A stretch of 6,538 nucleotides of DNA from Bacillota bacterium (lineage in GTDB: Bacteria > Bacillota > Clostridia > Acetivibrionales > DSM-2933): contig JAUZPS010000277.1 in NCBI GenBank assembly GCA_030705945.1, forward strand, positions 1-6,538, read 5' to 3'. The notes under the pieces are model-generated. The model was given only the letters and a program-made list of their open reading frames with translations, ran no database searches and had not been told where the DNA came from. Numbering within the stretch: the first letter of the stretch is position 1; each line of letters starts with the position of its first letter. Shown here piece by piece: positions 1-6,097 of this stretch. A program made the translations under genes and the position numbers.

Positions 1-48
1 TAACATAAGAAAGAGAACAATTTGTTTTCCTTCAAATTTAGTTATCAT
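1..48 (-). CDS. Start of an unidentified protein, cut by the left window edge
   Basis: Reading leftward on the minus strand, an ATG at 48-46 opens 16 codons (MITKFEGKQIVLFLML) that stay open to the window edge. A strong Shine-Dalgarno GGAGG (plus positions 54-58) sits 5 bases upstream, which is the main reason to accept the start. The residues turn hydrophobic toward the edge, but 16 residues are too few to recognise a family or decide between a signal peptide and a globular start. The decayed gene further right lies on the same strand and upstream of it. Confidence rests on the ribosome binding site alone. Confidence 0.5.
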   Translation of the reverse strand, partial: MITKFEGKQIVLFLML

Positions 49-53
49 TTTTA

Positions 54-58
54 CCTCC
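54..58 (-). promoter_or_regulatory. Ribosome binding site of the left-edge gene
   Basis: GGAGG on the minus strand, 5 bases before the ATG at 48. It is a near-perfect Shine-Dalgarno and the best evidence that the partial leftward reading frame is a real gene. Confidence 0.6.
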
Positions 59-183
59 ATATAAATGAATGAATTTGAAATAATAAATTACTATTTAAAT
101 ATCGGTATATTTATAATTAGTCCTAATAGGGGTCTAGCCACGCCCCCTCCAATTTATTAATTTTAACATAATGTTCCATATGT

Positions 184-595
184 CTATTGTATTTGAAGGA
201 CAGATATTATTTCTTCTAAATCGTAATCAATAAACCATTATAGTTCTCACCTTATTGAATAAAGTTTCTCTATCGTATTCACCACCTTTAAATGGAATTT
301 TTTCATCATCCACGTAATGATGTCCCTATATCACCCATTTCCTTAAACTTTCTGCTATCAAATAGTTATGAATTTTCAAGGACTATAATGTCAGCTTTTA
401 TTTCTCTGGTGATATGCTTCCATACCTGAATAATCCCATCATAATATCTTCCAAGCCTATCAAGGGTCAAGGGAATCCAAATATAATCAATCCCCTTAAT
501 GTCATATCGTTTTGTGAAATGCATTGTATTACCGAAGCAATTGTTACCGTTTTACCAGATTTGATACCACCATAATAGCCATTGATAAAAAATCA
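184..595 (-). pseudogene. Decayed P-loop NTPase-like gene
   Basis: Pieces of one protein can be read leftward in changing frames. A first piece (about 592-467) carries GYYGGIKSGKT, a Walker A-like GxxxxGKT. A second frame (524-366) reads on with YDIKGIDYIWIPLTLDRLGR and ends ADIIVLENS before a stop, where a Walker B strand would be expected. After that stop the same frame continues LFDSRKFKEMGDIGTSLRG to two stops at 308-303. A third frame (319-227) gives HYVDDEKIPFKGGEYDRETL, and a fourth (to 184) gives IDYDLEEIISVLQIQ. At least three frame changes and one in-frame stop show it is not functional. The order P-loop then a hydrophobic strand suggests an ATPase of the phage or plasmid kind, such as Zot-like or packaging ATPases, but I do not recognise the family with certainty. 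No start codon or upstream signal is visible. Confidence 0.45.
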
Positions 596-611
596 AGTAT
601 TTTACTTAGGG

Positions 612-676
612 CGTTTCAAAAAATTCCTTGTTCAAGTTTATATGACGAAAACCCATTATATCAAGTTTTTGAAACG
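612..676. repeat. 11-bp inverted repeat upstream of the AraC-type regulator
   Basis: CGTTTCAAAAA (612-622) is the exact reverse complement of TTTTTGAAACG (666-676), with 43 bases between. Overlapping it is a direct repeat: TCAAGTTTATATGACGA (632-648) and TCAAGTTTTTGAAACGA (661-677) agree at 13 of 17 positions and start 29 bases apart. The segment lies 60-125 bases before the regulator's ATG, where an operator would be expected. It could instead be the scar of a small mobile element. Confidence 0.4.
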
Positions 677-709
677 ACCAGTTAACCAGTTGTTTTTTTT
701 TGATACTAT
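677..709 (+). promoter_or_regulatory. Possible promoter region of the AraC-type regulator
   Basis: A tandem ACCAGTTA/ACCAGTTG (677-692) is followed by a run of T and then TACTAT at 704-709, a fair -10 match 27 bases before the start codon. The best -35 candidate is TTAACC (682-687) with a 16-base spacer, a poor match. This is suggested only by position and partial consensus. Confidence 0.2.
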
Positions 710-736
710 CATAGGTGATTATTTGGGAGGTACCTG

Positions 737-3091
737 ATGACAGCAGGTTGGAATATAAAAAAGTTCACAAAAAGTAATCTTACAGAATATTTTTATTATT
801 TCTTCATTGTAGCTGCAGTTATTGTGATACTGCTGTCGGGAACCTTGTACTATATATATACCACTGTAATGGAGAATGAAATAATACGCTCAGATAACAC
901 CATTTTGGAACAGATAAAAAATGCCCATGAGACATTGATAGCTGATGTTGAAAGCTCCATTGCAAATATTGCAATGGATAACACTATTTCAGGTTTTGAA
1001 GATGTCTTTGATTCAGGGGACACTCTCATGATACGTGAAGTATTTGAAAGGTTGAATTCATATACAATGCGCGATAGTTACATTAATTCTATATCAGTGT
1101 ATTTTTTAGATAGTAGAAGAGTTCTTCAGTCAGAAATGGGTTTTTGCGCAGTAGATAACTATTATGATAAAGAATTTTTAAATAATTTGGGCTCAAGTGG
1201 TGGTATTAAGAAGAAGGTAATTATAAGAAATATGCCTCAAGGCAATGGTAACCCAAGTTTAAAAGTCATGACATTTATAGTTACAATTCCTTTGAATTCT
1301 ACAGATGTTCAGAATGCGGCAATTATTGTTAATGTTGATGCCAAATACTTTCAAGACACTCTAGACTATATAGATGTAAGGGATGGTTCCAATATTATAA
1401 TTACCGACCAAGACGGCACCATATTTACAGTAAAGAAAGAAAATGCAGCGCCATGCATTAATAGTTCACAATTTCTAAAATTCAATAATGAAAAACAAAA
1501 CTATTCTGAGGTCAAAAAAGTTGATGGCAAAAAGTATCTGGTATCATATGTAATGTCATCCAAATACGGGCTAAGGTACATTTATCTTGTACCTTTGTCC
1601 ATAGTTACTGCCAAGCTGCAGTTTTTGGGGAGAATTACGCTTTTCATATGTTTGGGTATTTTATGTTTGAGCCTTTGGGTATCGTTAGTTCTTTCAAAAC
1701 GCATTTATTCTCCCATAAGAGGTATAATAAGCATCTTGAGTGAAAATGCAGGAGTAAATAACAGAAATGATGAGCAGCAAATAAAAGAAACAAAGGTAAT
1801 CGAAAAAAGTATAAACAGTCTCGTAAATTCAAACAAGGATCTGACAAGGAAAAACAAGGATTTAGAAACAGTTTTGGCTGAATATAATCTCTACCAGCGA
1901 AACCGATTTTTACAAGAGATTATGTACGGAGAATGGGATATGGATTTATCTGTACTCCAGAAGCTTGACTATTACAAGATAGAAATCAATCCGGAAGGGT
2001 ACGTTTTGATCATTCTTTTGTCTATAGATAATTATAATGAATACATCATGGAATATTCTGAAAAGCAAAAAAACATGCTGGATATCTATATTAATGAAAA
2101 TATTGATGCTTTAATTTTAAAAGATTGTAAAGGATTTATTTCTGAACTTCGAAATAATGAAAAAGCAATTGTTTTGAACCTTGATGCAGACTTGACAGTG
2201 GAAGAAGTGAATTTAAAAACTACTGCGTACATCAGGCAAATCACTGAGCTTGCGAACGTTAACTCCAAGTTTTCTTTCACTTTGGGAGTAAGCAGGATTT
2301 ACAAAGGGCTGGACAATTTAAATAAATGTTATAATGAAAGCTACTATGCATTGAACTATAGGCTTATACTGGGCTATAGCCAAATAATCCGCTATGAAGA
2401 TATTAAAGTTCACAATGATTATACAGTTTTATACCCTTTCCATATTGAAAAAGATATGCTTAACAATCTGAAAATGGGTAACAAAAAAGGTATCATTGAT
2501 TCTCTGCAAGATTTCAATTCGTATTTCTATCATAATCCGGTTGAGAATATTGAAACAGTCAGACACTATTTTCAGCAGTTACTTTCCTCTTCTCTGAAGT
2601 CTATGTACGAAATTGACCGAGGTTTTTATTCCAGCATCTTTTCAGACGAAAACATATATACTGAAATGGCATCCAAAGAGACCATTCAAGGCATGTCTGC
2701 ATATATTAACAAACTCTTTGACTCAATGCTCCAATACATTAGCAGCCAAAAAAATGAGAAAAATAAAGAGTTTTTGAACTCTCTAATAAACTATATAAAG
2801 GAAAATCTCCATTCAGACTTGTCTGTTGAAAGGATCGCGGAACTATTCAGTATTAGCGCATCATATTTGAGAAAGATTTTTAAGGCTGAAATAGGTGAGC
2901 CTATAAAAGAGTTTATTGACAAGGAAAGAATGAAAGAAGCTAAAAGGCTTCTTGAGAATCCGAAGATAAAGATCGGGGAAATTGCCGGAAAGATTGGGTA
3001 TATATCTGTCAGCAGCTTTACTCGAGCGTTCAAGCAGGAAACCGGAAAAACACCCGGTGAATATAGAGAGGAATTTTTGCATAAACAATAA
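737..3091 (+). CDS. Membrane-anchored AraC-family transcriptional regulator with extracellular sensor
   Basis: This 784-aa protein starts at ATG 737, with GGGAGG 6 bases upstream (725-730). A hydrophobic segment near residues 18-42 and another near 299-320 (ITLFICLGILCLSLWVSLVL) flank an extracellular domain of about 255 residues, in the place of a Cache-type ligand sensor. After the second helix comes a HAMP-like linker with heptad character (about 325-380), then a cytoplasmic middle domain of the kind seen in YesN-like regulators (GVSRIYKGLDNLNKCYNES, about 517-535). The C-terminal 105 residues are an AraC/XylS DNA-binding domain: first helix-turn-helix SVERIAELFSISASYLRKIF (about 696-715), second KIGEIAGKIGYISVSSFTRAF (about 744-764). 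Such proteins bind a signal outside and act on DNA from the membrane. The dockerin-bearing hydrolase downstream on the same strand is the obvious candidate target, by inference. No disruption is seen. The ligand cannot be read from the sequence. Confidence 0.9.
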   Translation: MTAGWNIKKFTKSNLTEYFYYFFIVAAVIVILLSGTLYYIYTTVMENEIIRSDNTILEQIKNAHETLIADVESSIANIAMDNTISGFEDVFDSGDTLMIREVFERLNSYTMRDSYINSISVYFLDSRRVLQSEMGFCAVDNYYDKEFLNNLGSSGGIKKKVIIRNMPQGNGNPSLKVMTFIVTIPLNSTDVQNAAIIVNVDAKYFQDTLDYIDVRDGSNIIITDQDGTIFTVKKENAAPCINSSQFLKFNNEKQNYSEVKKVDGKKYLVSYVMSSKYGLRYIYLVPLSIVTAKLQFLGRITLFICLGILCLSLWVSLVLSKRIYSPIRGIISILSENAGVNNRNDEQQIKETKVIEKSINSLVNSNKDLTRKNKDLETVLAEYNLYQRNRFLQEIMYGEWDMDLSVLQKLDYYKIEINPEGYVLIILLSIDNYNEYIMEYSEKQKNMLDIYINENIDALILKDCKGFISELRNNEKAIVLNLDADLTVEEVNLKTTAYIRQITELANVNSKFSFTLGVSRIYKGLDNLNKCYNESYYALNYRLILGYSQIIRYEDIKVHNDYTVLYPFHIEKDMLNNLKMGNKKGIIDSLQDFNSYFYHNPVENIETVRHYFQQLLSSSLKSMYEIDRGFYSSIFSDENIYTEMASKETIQGMSAYINKLFDSMLQYISSQKNEKNKEFLNSLINYIKENLHSDLSVERIAELFSISASYLRKIFKAEIGEPIKEFIDKERMKEAKRLLENPKIKIGEIAGKIGYISVSSFTRAFKQETGKTPGEYREEFLHKQ

Positions 3092-3110
3092 ATATAAACC
3101 ATTCAGTTTA

Positions 3111-3142
3111 AGAGCGATTACGAATGAGTAGATATACGCTCT
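3111..3142. repeat. Short inverted repeat after the regulator stop codon
   Basis: AGAGCG (3111-3116) pairs with CGCTCT (3137-3142) across 20 bases. No T-run follows, so it is not a convincing terminator. It is the first of several hairpins in the gap between the two main genes. Confidence 0.25.
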
Positions 3143-3199
3143 ATACAACCAATTCTAGCCGTTTGAGTTTGACCCACCGATATAAAAGTATTCATATTG

Positions 3200-3225
3200 A
3201 TTTACATCAACTTCAATCTGTAAAT
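3200..3225. repeat. 7-bp inverted repeat in the intergenic gap
   Basis: ATTTACA (3200-3206) pairs exactly with TGTAAAT (3219-3225), loop 12 bases. It could be an RNA hairpin in the regulator's 3' untranslated region or a protein-binding dyad. Nothing else in the sequence decides. Confidence 0.3.
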
Positions 3226-3238
3226 AACTCGAATCAAC

Positions 3239-3254
3239 AACATAATATTATGTT
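3239..3254. repeat. Perfect 16-bp palindrome
   Basis: AACATAATATTATGTT is fully self-complementary with no spacer. TCAA (3234-3237) and TTGA (3258-3261) could extend it after a small internal loop. A perfect dyad of this size is a plausible site for a homodimeric DNA-binding protein. It is AT-only in its centre, so chance in an AT-rich gap is not excluded. Confidence 0.4.
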
Positions 3255-3264
3255 TAATTGAGAT

Positions 3265-3294
3265 AAAAATGCCAAATACTAGATGGCTTTTTTT
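3265..3294 (+). terminator. Probable weak Rho-independent terminator of the regulator gene
   Basis: GCCA (3271-3274) and TGGC (3284-3287) enclose a 9-base loop and are followed at once by seven T (3288-3294). Five A before the stem (3265-3269) can pair with the T-run after a one-base bulge, which would make it bidirectional. The GC part of the stem is short. It lies about 180 bases after the regulator's stop codon, so the regulator and hydrolase are probably separate transcripts. Confidence 0.5.
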
Positions 3295-3397
3295 ATATTC
3301 GATAATATGACTGTTTAGAAAATATATATTAGCATTATTTCTTATCTTTCAATAATGTCAAAGGTTGTAATGTGTTTTATAAAAAGATAAAACTAAA

Positions 3398-3438
3398 TTT
3401 GCATGTCATAAAAGAACACTTTTGCATATAAAAATAGA
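3398..3438. promoter_or_regulatory. Direct repeats upstream of the hydrolase promoter, candidate AraC operator
   Basis: TTTGCATGTCATAAAAGA (3398-3415) and TTTGCATATAAAAATAGA (3421-3438) agree at 14 of 18 positions and start 23 bases apart, about two helical turns. AraC/XylS proteins commonly bind two direct half-sites about two turns apart, next to the -35 box. Here the second copy ends 5 bases before the candidate -35 (3444). The link to the upstream regulator is inference. Confidence 0.4.
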
Positions 3439-3443
3439 TTTTG

Positions 3444-3471
3444 TTGATTTTATAAAGCCCCATAGTATATT
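3444..3471 (+). promoter_or_regulatory. Candidate sigma-A promoter of the hydrolase gene
   Basis: TTGATT (3444-3449) and TATATT (3466-3471) are separated by 16 bases and resemble -35 and -10 boxes. The -10 lies inside the small dyad ATAGTA-tat-TACTAT (3462-3476). Transcription would start near 3478, leaving a leader of about 165 bases. AT-rich DNA gives many such matches, so this is one reasonable reading. Confidence 0.3.
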
Positions 3472-3480
3472 ACTATAAGA

Positions 3481-3505
3481 CCATAGAAATTTGAAATTTA
3501 TAGGG
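3481..3505. repeat. Imperfect inverted repeat in the hydrolase leader
   Basis: CCATAGAAATTT (3481-3492), one central G, then AAATTTATAGGG (3494-3505): 10 of 12 positions pair around the centre. It lies just after the candidate -10, where an operator or a 5' RNA hairpin would sit. Confidence 0.35.
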
Positions 3506-3541
3506 AATGGAAACAACTTATTTGAAATTAAATTTTATTTT

Positions 3542-3564
3542 AAGGAGATGGGAAAATGAGGTAG
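3542..3564 (+). promoter_or_regulatory. Strong ribosome binding site followed by mini reading frames
   Basis: AAGGAG (3542-3547) is as good a Shine-Dalgarno as the hydrolase's own, yet the ATG at 3556 reads M-R-stop (TAG 3562-3564) and the ATG at 3548 reads M-G-K-stop. It is either a dead former start left by rearrangement or a minimal upstream frame in the leader. Confidence 0.3.
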
Positions 3565-3627
3565 CATAGAAAAAGGTAAATTACAGCTATAATCAGAAAT
3601 TTGATGCTAACTTTGAAATTTAAAAAA

Positions 3628-3633
3628 GGAGTG
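3628..3633 (+). promoter_or_regulatory. Ribosome binding site that sets the hydrolase start
   Basis: GGAGTG after a run of A, 9-11 bases before ATG 3643. The in-frame TTG 3601 and ATG 3604 have no Shine-Dalgarno and would put a charged stretch in front of the signal peptide, so 3643 is preferred. Confidence 0.6.
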
Positions 3634-3642
3634 GAAAATCTT

Positions 3643-5523
3643 ATGTCAATAAAAAAAATTTTAGGTTTATTAATCAGTGTATTAAGTCTCATGATTGTTG
3701 TTGAAGCTACTAGTGTTTTTGCAGCGACGGTAGTTACTTATCCTTCCTTGCCCAACGCAGTAAAAAGTCCTCTCTATACAGTAACAGCAAATGGAACCTC
3801 ATTATTTGTTGAAAAATTAACAAAATATTCGCCTGAGATGCAGGTGCATTATGCTCACTGTTCACTATCAGGTACAGGAACGGTAAATCTTACAGTAACA
3901 TGTAACGAAAGCTTCACATCATACAAATTAAGCCCCAAAAGTAGAAATATTTCTTCCAGCAAAAGTGGAAACATGGTATCTTTTGCAAGTGGTCCGAATT
4001 ACCTGGTTTTCCAACCGGATTCAAAAGAACTACTGTTTATTTTTATCGATTCTGAAGAAGTTGATCCACCTAAATTAGGCGACTCAAATGTAAAAAATAT
4101 AATTGATTATGGGGTAGATAATACTGGGGCAACGCTTGTTACTTCAAAAGTACAGTCTGCTATAAATGCAGCTTCTGGCGCAACCCAAAATATTCTGTAT
4201 TTTCCTGCTGGGAAATATAAAGTAGGTGAGCTCTGGTTAAAAAGCAATATGACATTGTATCTTGCTGGAGGAGCAATTCTTTATGGTTCAGATAATACTG
4301 CGGATTTCAATACTGGTAGCGGTGGAGTCAACATCGAAGGCTGTTCCCATGGCATGATCAGAATGTATAAAATTAATAATACCAAGATCCTTGGTCGGGG
4401 TGTAATCGATGGAAACGGGAAACTGATCCGTTCTAAAAATGATACCAAAATAAATCTATTGAAGATTGAGCAAAGTTCCAACATACTGGTAGATGGCATT
4501 ATTGTAAGAGATTCAAGCTTCTGGAATACACTTCCTTACAGGAGTGACAAGGTAACAATTAAAAATTACAAGATGATTAACTGCAAGCCAAACACTAGCT
4601 ATAACAATACCGATGGCGTAGATTTTGATGAATCCACCAATGGATATCTTTATAATGCATTTCTTTATACAGGCGATGACAGTATGGCTGTAAAAAATGA
4701 GTATACAGATTCCGGCACAATCAATATAAAGAATATAGTCCAGGAAAAGATAGTAATGTACTCTGGCTCGGCTGGCTGTAAAATAGGGACAAAGACTATG
4801 GGCAGTTCCATGGATGGGGTTGTATTCAAAGATAGTGATGTTGTTAAAGCAGGGCGCGCGTTGGTTATCGATGCTTATGATACTGCGGTAATCAGCAATA
4901 CTAGGTTTGAAAATGTTAGAATTGAAGCATCAGATTCCTTAGTTAATTTGGAAGAAGCTAACCCACCATCTTGGCGTACATGCGCAAATCAATGCATTAT
5001 TAAGGATACATATTTTACTAACATTTATTCGTATGTAAAAAAGGTCATTAGCTTAAATGGAAGAAACTCAACCTATAATATTAATGGAGTACATTTCAGT
5101 AATTTTAGCGTCTTGGGCAATCCTGTTACCAGTAAAACCGATGCTGATGCCAACTGGAATATTAATTCCTATGTCAGTAATATCACCTTTAGCAGTGTAA
5201 GCGCAACTCCAACACCAACACCAACGCCAACATCAACTCCAAAACCAACATCAACACCAACATCAACACCAACATCAACTCCAAAACCAACATCAACACC
5301 AACATCAACATCAGTTTCAACTGCTACTCCTTCGGTCAGTATTGACTTAAACCATGACGGTGTTATAAACATCGCTGATATAGTTATTTTAGCAAGTGTA
5401 TTTAATTCAGTCCCCGGTGATTCAAAATATGTTAAAGTATACGACTTAAACAGTGACGGCGCAATAAACATGGCTGATGTAATTATTGTTGCAAATAATT
5501 TCAATAAAACAGTATTTCTATGA
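3643..5523 (+). CDS. Secreted dockerin-containing GH28-like beta-helix glycoside hydrolase
   Basis: From ATG 3643 the product is 626 aa. Residues 1-27 form a signal peptide (two Lys, a hydrophobic core, cleavage near SVFA/ATVV). Residues 28 to about 145 form a beta-rich N-terminal domain. About 150-518 is a right-handed beta-helix resembling glycoside hydrolase family 28. NTDGVD (322-327) and GDD (344-346, in TGDDSMAVK) supply the three expected catalytic aspartates D324, D345 and D346. The usual GHG is replaced by G378-C379-K, and the RIK that contacts galacturonate by R405-A-L. Residues 521-566 are a Thr/Pro/Ser linker, and 568-626 a type I dockerin with two calcium-binding repeats, DLNHDGVINIAD and DLNSDGAINMAD. 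The enzyme should be exported and docked to a cohesin of a cellulosome scaffoldin. Pectin or another plant polysaccharide is likely, but the altered residues argue against simple polygalacturonase activity; a relative of GH49 or other clan GH-N enzymes is possible. Confidence 0.85.
   Translation: MSIKKILGLLISVLSLMIVVEATSVFAATVVTYPSLPNAVKSPLYTVTANGTSLFVEKLTKYSPEMQVHYAHCSLSGTGTVNLTVTCNESFTSYKLSPKSRNISSSKSGNMVSFASGPNYLVFQPDSKELLFIFIDSEEVDPPKLGDSNVKNIIDYGVDNTGATLVTSKVQSAINAASGATQNILYFPAGKYKVGELWLKSNMTLYLAGGAILYGSDNTADFNTGSGGVNIEGCSHGMIRMYKINNTKILGRGVIDGNGKLIRSKNDTKINLLKIEQSSNILVDGIIVRDSSFWNTLPYRSDKVTIKNYKMINCKPNTSYNNTDGVDFDESTNGYLYNAFLYTGDDSMAVKNEYTDSGTINIKNIVQEKIVMYSGSAGCKIGTKTMGSSMDGVVFKDSDVVKAGRALVIDAYDTAVISNTRFENVRIEASDSLVNLEEANPPSWRTCANQCIIKDTYFTNIYSYVKKVISLNGRNSTYNINGVHFSNFSVLGNPVTSKTDADANWNINSYVSNITFSSVSATPTPTPTPTSTPKPTSTPTSTPTSTPKPTSTPTSTSVSTATPSVSIDLNHDGVINIADIVILASVFNSVPGDSKYVKVYDLNSDGAINMADVIIVANNFNKTVFL
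5203..5340 (+). repeat. Thr/Pro linker with a perfect 42-bp tandem duplication
   Basis: The linker is built of six-base units such as CCAACA and TCAACA. Positions 5227-5268 and 5269-5310 are identical 42-base copies, each encoding PTSTPKPTSTPTST. The sequence identity implies recent duplication or gene conversion. Linker length variants by slippage are expected. Confidence 0.9.
5344..5520 (+). other. Type I dockerin domain coding segment
   Basis: Two duplicated loops follow the D-x-N-x-D-G-x-x-x-x-x-D calcium pattern, starting at residue 568 and residue 601. Loop positions 10-11, which set cohesin choice in known type I dockerins, are I-A in the first and M-A in the second. These differ from the S-T usual in Clostridium thermocellum and the A-L usual in C. 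cellulolyticum. The domain is the C-terminus of the protein. Confidence 0.85.
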
Positions 5524-5550
5524 AACTCCTTATATGCTAATAAAGGAGTT
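5524..5550 (+). terminator. Hairpin directly after the hydrolase stop, possible terminator
   Basis: AACTCCTT (5524-5531) pairs over all 8 bases with AAGGAGTT (5543-5550), loop 11. It starts on the base after the stop codon. No immediate T-run follows; the nearest is TTTTT about 12 bases on. It may act as an inefficient terminator or a 3'-end stabilising hairpin. Confidence 0.45.
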
Positions 5551-5859
5551 AATTCAATCAATTTTTGCAGTTAACTAAGGTACTTCAGCAGTGAGTTGAA
5601 AGTTTGGTAGTAGAAATATTGTGTCTGGACCGTCAATTAATCTATCAGGATGTTCTTTACAGCTCAGCTTCCTGCTCAGAGCATTAATTCAGTATATGCG
5701 CAGATTCTAGATATGTTGAGGCATATGATTTTGATAAGGATTGAACAATAAATATATCAGAAGTTATAATGATATCAAACAAATCTAATAGTATTGTATA
5801 GAAAGTTATATATCAGATATAAATTGATAAAATTGGAATAGCTTTACCTCCTAATTATT
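5551..5859. other. AT-rich stretch without a recognisable gene
   Basis: No supported coding region lies here. A 33-codon frame at 5650-5751 (MFFTAQLPAQSINSVYAQ...) looks faintly like the end of a signal peptide. A neighbouring frame reads ADSRYVEAYDFDKD before a stop. Together they could be the remnant of another exported protein, but this is too short to assert. A small dyad TATATC-A-GATATA lies at 5808-5820. Confidence 0.4.
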
Positions 5860-5891
5860 CCTCCACCTCTAGATAGAGGTGGAGGTTTTTT
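5860..5891 (+). terminator. Strong Rho-independent terminator
   Basis: CCTCCACCTCT (5860-5870) pairs perfectly with AGAGGTGGAGG (5875-5885) across a 4-base loop, and six T follow (5886-5891). It works only in the rightward direction. It may be the main terminator of the hydrolase transcript or belong to a gene now lost. It also serves as the apparent target of the intron fragment that follows. Confidence 0.9.
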
Positions 5892-5892
5892 G

Positions 5893-5973
5893 GTTCGCCC
5901 GACATGGGCAATAACTTGGCAGTGAAAGTCTGCTATAGGGCTTGGTAGTAGCAACCTTTAGCCGAACAGCAAG
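5893..5973 (+). mobile_element. Truncated group IIC intron, 5' end (domain I) only
   Basis: The segment begins GTTCGCCC, close to the GUGYG start of group II introns, one base after the T-run of a terminator hairpin. It then shows the GCCC-gacat-GGGC stem (5897-5909), the GCAG/CTGC hairpin around TGAAAGT, a GGTAGTAGCAACC run and TAGCCGAACAGCAAG. This order matches domain I of group IIC introns such as that of Oceanobacillus iheyensis, where AGUAACAGUUAGCCUAACG then GCAAG occurs. After GCAAG (5973) the match stops, and no reverse transcriptase or domain V is present. Insertion just past a terminator hairpin is the known habit of group IIC introns. The fragment cannot splice. The match is from recall of family sequence, not a search. 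Confidence 0.75.
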
Positions 5974-6097
5974 ACCTGCTAAGTTTTGTCAATATAAAAA
6001 ATGTCAGAAAGTTATGAATAAAAAAGTGTGTGCTAAAAAGGCCACCAACACTGCCGGTCTGAAAAATATTTTACGGATTTTTCTTATAGTGTATTTA

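Noticed and set aside
120..152. GGGG...CCCC hairpin candidate with the CCTAATAGG dyad
   Set aside because: The stem is only four to five pairs, with a 10-base loop and no T-run on either strand, so it is not a convincing terminator or riboswitch.
3398..3438. CRISPR-like repeats
   Set aside because: There are only two imperfect copies with a 5-base gap, no further units and no cas genes. An operator is the better reading.
3601..3642. An earlier start for the hydrolase at TTG 3601 or ATG 3604
   Set aside because: No Shine-Dalgarno precedes either codon, and the extension would place MLTLKFKKGVENL before a complete signal peptide. ATG 3643 has GGAG at a reasonable distance.
5169..5561. Minus-strand open frame rich in VDVGVDVG
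   Set aside because: It is the complement of the Thr/Pro linker and dockerin, and its repetitiveness comes from the CCAACA units. It has no start signal.
5650..5751. 33-codon frame resembling the end of a signal peptide
   Set aside because: The ribosome binding site is poor, the frame is short and the continuation lies in another frame. It could be a remnant of an exported protein but cannot be supported as a gene.
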